From Marinospirillum celere (GTDB taxonomy: Bacteria; Pseudomonadota; Gammaproteobacteria; Pseudomonadales; Halomonadaceae): DNA of 64,000 nucleotides. The stretch covers positions 186,001 through 250,000 of the forward strand of contig NZ_FOLH01000001.1 of assembly GCF_900112235.1 (NCBI RefSeq), read 5' to 3'. Position 1 is the stretch's first letter, and each line of letters opens with the position of its first letter. This document shows positions 59,542 through 64,000 of this stretch, one piece after another. A program made the position numbers and the translations under genes. The notes below the pieces were generated by a model. That model was not told the origin of the DNA. It did not search any database and saw nothing but the letters and a program-made list of their open reading frames with translations.

Positions 59542-60882
59542 TTATTGACTAAGCTTCTTTTCCAGATAGTGGATATTGACACCACCTTTCTGAAAGTGGG
59601 TGTCTCTAACCAGATCCTTGTGCAGGTCGGTATTGGTTTTGATTCCTTCAACCAAAAGTTCGTCCAGGGCACCACGCATACGGGTTAAAGCAGCTTCCCG
59701 GTCAATACCCCAGGTAATCAGCTTGCCGATCAGCGAGTCATAGTGAGGAGGAACCGAGTAGCCACTGTAGATATGTGAGTCCATGCGTACACCCAGGCCG
59801 CCGGGAGCGTGGAACATGGTGATTTTACCGGGCGAAGGCATGAAGGTGCGAGGATCTTCAGCATTGATACGGCACTCAAAGGAGTGGCCCATCACCTGAA
59901 TGTTTTCCTGACGCAGACGCAAGGGTTCGCCTGAAGCGATCATCAACTGTTCTTTGACGATATCAACACCAGTGACCTGCTCGGTAACCGGGTGCTCAAC
60001 CTGAACACGGGTGTTCATTTCGATGAAGTAGAAGTTGCCGTCCTCATACAAGAACTCAAAAGTACCTGCTCCCCGATAGTTGATGGTGTTACAGGCATCG
60101 ACACAGGCCTTGAGTACCAGACGACGGGCTTCTTCGTCCAGGTGAGGAGCAGGGGCTTCTTCAATGACTTTTTGGTGGCGACGTTGCAAAGAGCAGTCAC
60201 GGTCATAGAGGTGTACAGCGTTGCCCTGACCATCGGCCAGTACCTGAACTTCAACGTGACGTGGGTTTTCAAGGAACTTTTCCATGTAGACAGTGCTGTC
60301 GCCGAAAGCGGAGCCAGCTTCTGTTTTGGTCACATGGACAGCATTCAACAAGGCACCTTCAGAGTGAACCACACGCATACCGCGACCGCCACCACCTGCT
60401 GCAGCTTTAATGATGACCGGCAGACCGATGCGGCGAGCGATGGCCAATACCTTATCAGGGTCTTCAGGCAAGGGGCCGTCTGAACCTGGAACAGTCGGTA
60501 CGCCAGCCTTTTTCATGGCTGCTATGGCGGATACTTTATCGCCCATCAGGCGAATGGTTTCAGCCTTGGGGCCGATAAAGACAAAACCTGAACGCTCGAC
60601 CTGTTCAGCGAAGTCGGCATTTTCTGCCAGGAACCCATAGCCTGGGTGGATGGCTGTGGCATCAGTGACTTCACAAGCTGCGATAAGTGCAGGAATGTTC
60701 AGATACGACTGTGCAGAAGGTGCAGGACCTATGCAAACGGCTTCATCAGCCAGGCGCACATGCATCAAATCACGGTCAGCCTTGGAATGAACGGCGACTG
60801 TCTTGATGCCCAGCTCCCGGCAAGCCCGTAAGATACGCAGGGCTATTTCACCCCGGTTGGCGATGACAACTTTCTCAAGCAT
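59542..60882 (-). CDS. accC: Acetyl-CoA carboxylase, biotin carboxylase subunit
   Basis: A 446-residue protein with the ATP-grasp features ([14 protein letters not shown]), [19 protein letters not shown] at the N-terminus, and [13 protein letters not shown]. It carboxylates the biotin on AccB. It follows accB by 59 bases, the usual accBC operon. Confidence 0.95.
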   Translation of the reverse strand: MLEKVVIANRGEIALRILRACRELGIKTVAVHSKADRDLMHVRLADEAVCIGPAPSAQSYLNIPALIAACEVTDATAIHPGYGFLAENADFAEQVERSGFVFIGPKAETIRLMGDKVSAIAAMKKAGVPTVPGSDGPLPEDPDKVLAIARRIGLPVIIKAAAGGGGRGMRVVHSEGALLNAVHVTKTEAGSAFGDSTVYMEKFLENPRHVEVQVLADGQGNAVHLYDRDCSLQRRHQKVIEEAPAPHLDEEARRLVLKACVDACNTINYRGAGTFEFLYEDGNFYFIEMNTRVQVEHPVTEQVTGVDIVKEQLMIASGEPLRLRQENIQVMGHSFECRINAEDPRTFMPSPGKITMFHAPGGLGVRMDSHIYSGYSVPPHYDSLIGKLITWGIDREAALTRMRGALDELLVEGIKTNTDLHKDLVRDTHFQKGGVNIHYLEKKLSQ

Positions 60883-60941
60883 TGCTATCCCTCATGGCGG
60901 TGCCCAGGCACCGCAGCGTTAAATGGATGACCCAGGAGGGG

Positions 60942-61403
60942 TTAGACAAGAACGACCAACGGCTGGTCAAATTCTACAGGCTGGCCGTCTTCAAGCAGAA
61001 TGGCTTCAACAACGCCATCTTTATCTGCTTCAATTTGGTTCATCATTTTCATGGCTTCAACAATGCAGATGGTGTCGCCTTTTTTAACCGCTGTACCCAC
61101 TTCAATAAACGGCTTGGCGCCTGGAGCTGGTGAGCGGTAGAAGGTGCCGACCATGGGTGATTTGACCTGGTGGCCCGAGCTTACAGGTTTTGCCTCTGCA
61201 GCGGGCTCTGTTGTTGCAGCAGGTGCAGGCGCTGGGGCAGGTGCGGCGGCCGGGTAAGGCTGCTGGTAAACAGGCTGAGCGTAACCACCACCTGAAGGAT
61301 GGCGGCTAATACGGACGGCTTCTTCGCCTTCCTGAATTTCAATTTCGCTGATGTTGGATTCTTCCAGCAGCTCAATCAATTTTTTTACTTTACGGATATC
61401 CAT
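60942..61403 (-). CDS. accB: Biotin carboxyl carrier protein
   Basis: The start is ATG 61403 (153 residues). An N-terminal domain ([17 protein letters not shown]) is followed by a Pro/Ala-rich linker and the biotinyl domain with EAMKMMN, in which Lys carries biotin. A component of acetyl-CoA carboxylase. The gene is 33 bases after aroQ. Confidence 0.94.
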   Translation of the reverse strand: MDIRKVKKLIELLEESNISEIEIQEGEEAVRISRHPSGGGYAQPVYQQPYPAAAPAPAPAPAATTEPAAEAKPVSSGHQVKSPMVGTFYRSPAPGAKPFIEVGTAVKKGDTICIVEAMKMMNQIEADKDGVVEAILLEDGQPVEFDQPLVVLV

Positions 61404-61442
61404 AGTCAATTCTCTGTGTCAGGTGGTAAGGAGTTGATTTTT

Positions 61443-61898
61443 TTAGCCAGCTGAACCGGCTGCTTCCAGGTGTTGGTGAGCAGCCAGCAGGGCCAGCTGA
61501 TAGCCCTGAGTGCCCAGGCCGCAAATAACGCCCTGAGCCAAATCTGAAAAAAACGAATGTCCGCGAAACGCTTCACGGGCATGAACATTGGATAGATGAA
61601 TTTCAATAAAGGGTAGAGCAACCCCGGCCAGGGCATCGCGTAAGGCAACACTGGTATGCGTGTAGGCAGCCGGGTTGATCAGAATGAAGCGAGTGCCATC
61701 ATCAAGAGTTTGGTGAATGCGTTCTATCAACAGATGTTCAGCATTACTCTGAAAGCAGTCCAACTGATGGCCAAGCTCTTCAGCTTGCTTAATCAGTTGG
61801 GCATGAATCTCATCGAGGGTCGTGGTGCCATAAATCTGTGGTTCACGTTTGCCGAGCAGATTCAGGTTGGGACCTTGGAGTAATAAGACTCTAGCCAT
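61443..61898 (-). CDS. aroQ: 3-dehydroquinate dehydratase, type II
   Basis: A 151-residue protein with [16 protein letters not shown], the [16 protein letters not shown] segment and [15 protein letters not shown]. It dehydrates 3-dehydroquinate in the shikimate pathway. The aroQ-accB-accC order is common in gammaproteobacteria. Confidence 0.94.
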   Translation of the reverse strand: MARVLLLQGPNLNLLGKREPQIYGTTTLDEIHAQLIKQAEELGHQLDCFQSNAEHLLIERIHQTLDDGTRFILINPAAYTHTSVALRDALAGVALPFIEIHLSNVHAREAFRGHSFFSDLAQGVICGLGTQGYQLALLAAHQHLEAAGSAG

Positions 61899-62088
61899 GG
61901 TTAAAAAATAACCGCCTTGTATAAAAAGTAGACGTGTAATGAAAATGCAATCAATTGCAGCGAAAATCTATCTTCAGCTCTATAAAAGTGAGCTTTTTAG
62001 CTGATAAGCCTGCAATGGGGGTGAAGTTTGCCTAAAGTCGAACTTCTTGTCCAGCTTTGCGCTGTTTAACTTTGTTTTTTTTGTAGTT

Positions 62089-62100
62089 AAACGCACGTTT
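62089..62100. promoter_or_regulatory. AAAC-N4-GTTT palindrome upstream of aroQ
   Basis: AAACGCACGTTT has the same half-sites as the PsrA-like operator at 49273-49290. It lies about 190 bases upstream of aroQ in the gap before dsbD. It might link the acc operon to fatty acid control, but a single weak match is little evidence. Confidence 0.3.
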
Positions 62101-62135
62101 GAAGATTTTCTCGTCACTTAGAGCTTAAAGACAAG

Positions 62136-64000
62136 TTAACGACGGGCTTGATTAAAAGCCTGTAAATGAGCCTGCAGCTCTCTGGCGTTGACTTCACCCT
62201 GAATGCGCCAGTCACGCCATTCCTGGCCATTAGTGTAGAAAAGAAAACTGGGTGGCCCAAAGAGTTGCTTGGCATCCATCCACTCGCGTGTGGTGTCGGA
62301 AATACGCGTCAAATCAAACTTGATGCGTGTAACGCCCTGTAACTCCTGTTGAATTTCACTTCTTGGGAAAATGCGACTCTCCATTACTTTGCAGGAAATA
62401 CACCAGTCAGCATAGAGATCAACCATTACCGGTTGTTCAGCATTTTCGATCAACTCCTGCAGTTCTTTAAGCTCGGTAATCTTAGGTGGCGCTTCTAGCT
62501 CCTGGTAGGCTTCTGTTTGGCCAAGATTGGCCAAAGGCTGTAAGGGATTGGTATTGCCTGCCAGAGCACCGATCAAGAGGCTGCCACCATAAATAATCAG
62601 TGCCAAACCCAAAGTGAGGCGTAATTTTTGCCAGTTACCGGCAACCCGAAAATTTAAGCCACCAATGAAAATCCCGGTTCCCAGTGCCAGCAGCCCCCAG
62701 ACCGCAAGTACTGTCGCTGCTGGAAGCAGTCTTTCTATCAGCCAAACCGCTACAACCAGGAGTAGGAGTCCAAAGAAGGCTTTGACCTGGTTCATCCAAA
62801 CCCCAGCCCTGGGAAGCCATTTGGCACCAAAGGTAGCAGCAATCATTAATGGCAAACCCATTCCCAAAGCCATAGCAAAGAGTGCCCAGGCACCGGTTAG
62901 TGCATCTTCAGTGGCGGCAATAAAGACAAGGGCTCCAGCAAGAGGGGCTGTCATACAGGGCGAAACGACCAGGGTTGAAAGAGCACCCATGCCAGCGACA
63001 CCAACCAGGGTGCCACCTTTGGGTTGCTGCAAGGCTTGCAGGCGATTTTCAAGCCATAGTGGCATCCGGAACTCCCAGACTCCAAACATGGCCAAGGCCA
63101 GGCCTACAAATAAAATGGCAAAAGGAATCAGCAGCCAGGGCGATTGCAAGGCTGCCTGCAGGTTCAATCCAGCACCAAAGAGACCCATGAGGGCCCCAAG
63201 TAGGGCATAGGTGACGGCCATGCCCAGTACGTAGGCAGAGGATAATAAAAAGCCACGCATGCGACTGCCAACCTGGGGGTTGTCGCCCTTGCCAAGAATA
63301 ATGGCACTTAAGATGGGCAGCATGGGCAGAACACAGGGCGTAAAAGTGAGCCCTAACCCGGCAACGAAGAAAAGGCCGAGAATCAGCCAGGTCTGGCCGG
63401 AACTCAGTACCTGGGTGAGTTGGCCGCTGCTGGTTGTGGGTGGCGCGGCCTGGCTACTTCCACTACTGGGTGCTTCCAGAGCCTGAGCGGGAGCCGAAGT
63501 GTCGAGATCGCTTAGCTTGACTTGGACTTGAGCGCGTTCTGGGGGATAGCAAAGGCCTGCATCAGCGCAGCCCTGGTAACGAAGAGTGAGGTTTAGAGTT
63601 TCGCCTGCGGCTTCACCGCTCAGGGTTCCGGCAATTAGGGCCTGGTCATAATAAACTTCAGTGATACCGAAGAATTCATCTTCGTTGGTGATGGTGGGTG
63701 AAAACAGCAGGTCAGTTAGTTGGAGTCCCTGTTCGTTATCGAGAAGGATTTCCAGCTGCTTATGATAAAGATAGTAACCAGGTTCTATATCCCAGCGTAC
63801 AAAGAGCTGGCTGCCTTCAATCCAGGCTTCGGGTTTGAAAGCCTGTTCGGGGCGCAAAAATTCAGATTGTTGGGAGGAGTCACTGAACCAGGAATTGAAA
63901 CGGCTCGTGCCTTTTTCAAAAAGACTGCCTGCCTGGCTGGAAGAAATTAATAACAAGCTCAGAAGCGTCAGGCTGAGCAGAAACAAAAACGTCCGTAAGG
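62136..64000 (-). CDS. dsbD: Thiol:disulfide interchange protein DsbD, 5' end at window edge
   Basis: The frame is open at the window edge; the first plausible start is TTG at 63986, and the true start may lie outside. A signal sequence precedes the N-terminal domain with GCADAGLCYPPERAQ. Eight membrane helices follow, with the conserved Cys in FTPCVLPMLPIL and SPCMTAPLAG. The C-terminal thioredoxin domain has ADWCISCKVME. It carries electrons from cytoplasmic thioredoxin to periplasmic partners. Confidence 0.9.
   Translation of the reverse strand, partial: LRTFLFLLSLTLLSLLLISSSQAGSLFEKGTSRFNSWFSDSSQQSEFLRPEQAFKPEAWIEGSQLFVRWDIEPGYYLYHKQLEILLDNEQGLQLTDLLFSPTITNEDEFFGITEVYYDQALIAGTLSGEAAGETLNLTLRYQGCADAGLCYPPERAQVQVKLSDLDTSAPAQALEAPSSGSSQAAPPTTSSGQLTQVLSSGQTWLILGLFFVAGLGLTFTPCVLPMLPILSAIILGKGDNPQVGSRMRGFLLSSAYVLGMAVTYALLGALMGLFGAGLNLQAALQSPWLLIPFAILFVGLALAMFGVWEFRMPLWLENRLQALQQPKGGTLVGVAGMGALSTLVVSPCMTAPLAGALVFIAATEDALTGAWALFAMALGMGLPLMIAATFGAKWLPRAGVWMNQVKAFFGLLLLVVAVWLIERLLPAATVLAVWGLLALGTGIFIGGLNFRVAGNWQKLRLTLGLALIIYGGSLLIGALAGNTNPLQPLANLGQTEAYQELEAPPKITELKELQELIENAEQPVMVDLYADWCISCKVMESRIFPRSEIQQELQGVTRIKFDLTRISDTTREWMDAKQLFGPPSFLFYTNGQEWRDWRIQGEVNARELQAHLQAFNQARR

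Noticed and set aside
1-64000. CRISPR arrays, rRNA operons and insertion sequences
   Set aside because: I saw no regularly spaced repeats, no rRNA segments and no transposase-like frames with terminal repeats.

Overview
The window is a bacterial chromosome segment from a mesophilic gammaproteobacterium, most like the marine Oceanospirillales/Pseudomonadales group. The gene run aroQ-accB-accC-prmA-(zinc-ribbon/DUF3426)-dusB-fis-purH, the folE-folX pair and mltC support this placement. I cannot name a species.

Positions 1 to about 41831 are the right-hand part of a lambdoid, cos-type siphovirus prophage whose left end lies outside the window. Its right boundary is a 53-base 3' fragment of a tRNA-Leu gene (41779-41831), so the full tRNA and the integrase are expected upstream of position 1. 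The layout is that of prophage lambda. First comes an accessory arm (1-3.5 kb: pentapeptide membrane protein, lipoprotein nuclease, Nudix/SRA-like/HNH restriction-like enzyme). Next is a leftward early operon (3.5-7.1 kb) driven by a pL-like promoter inside an operator cluster at 7.5 kb. The lysogeny operon (7.7-9.7 kb) reads leftward: a LexA-like CI repressor followed by two translationally coupled A+T-rich genes in the position of lambda rexAB. A second operator cluster (9.69-9.75 kb) and a Cro-like gene follow. Rightward early genes include an O-like initiator with origin iterons inside it, a P-like loader, a RuvC-like nuclease and small DNA-binding proteins. After these come holin, SAR-type endolysin and nested Rz/Rz1 spanins, a Dam-type methylase, and a cos site with recognisable lambda cosQ and cosN sequences. 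The head and tail operon (17.3-41.4 kb) ends the prophage.

The head genes are the lambda type (terminase pair, W, portal, ClpP-like protease with nested scaffold, D, E, connectors, Z, U, tube). Between the tube gene and the tape-measure gene, where a tail-assembly chaperone is expected, sits a 5-kb moron block: a BRO-N protein, micro-ORFs, a cold-shock-domain membrane protein, another membrane protein, a C4-type antisense RNA upstream of a Rha/antirepressor gene, and a PilX-like prepilin. The tail-tip region is modular, with YadA-head-like repeats, collagen-like repeats and a duplicated N-terminal module.

From 41853 onward is ordinary chromosome: a methyltransferase, a GGDEF/EAL protein, two acyl-CoA dehydrogenase paralogues with a PsrA-like operator, mltC, folE-folX, an outer-membrane barrel protein, and the leftward run purH-fis-dusB-DUF3426-prmA-accC-accB-aroQ, then dsbD, which runs into the window edge.

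The best candidates for undescribed biology are the cI-coupled membrane-GAF protein plus small partner (7744-9002), the Nudix/SRA-like/HNH fusion (2295-3515) and the phage-borne PilX-like protein (30828-32228). All functional statements are read from sequence patterns and remembered family knowledge; no database search was run.
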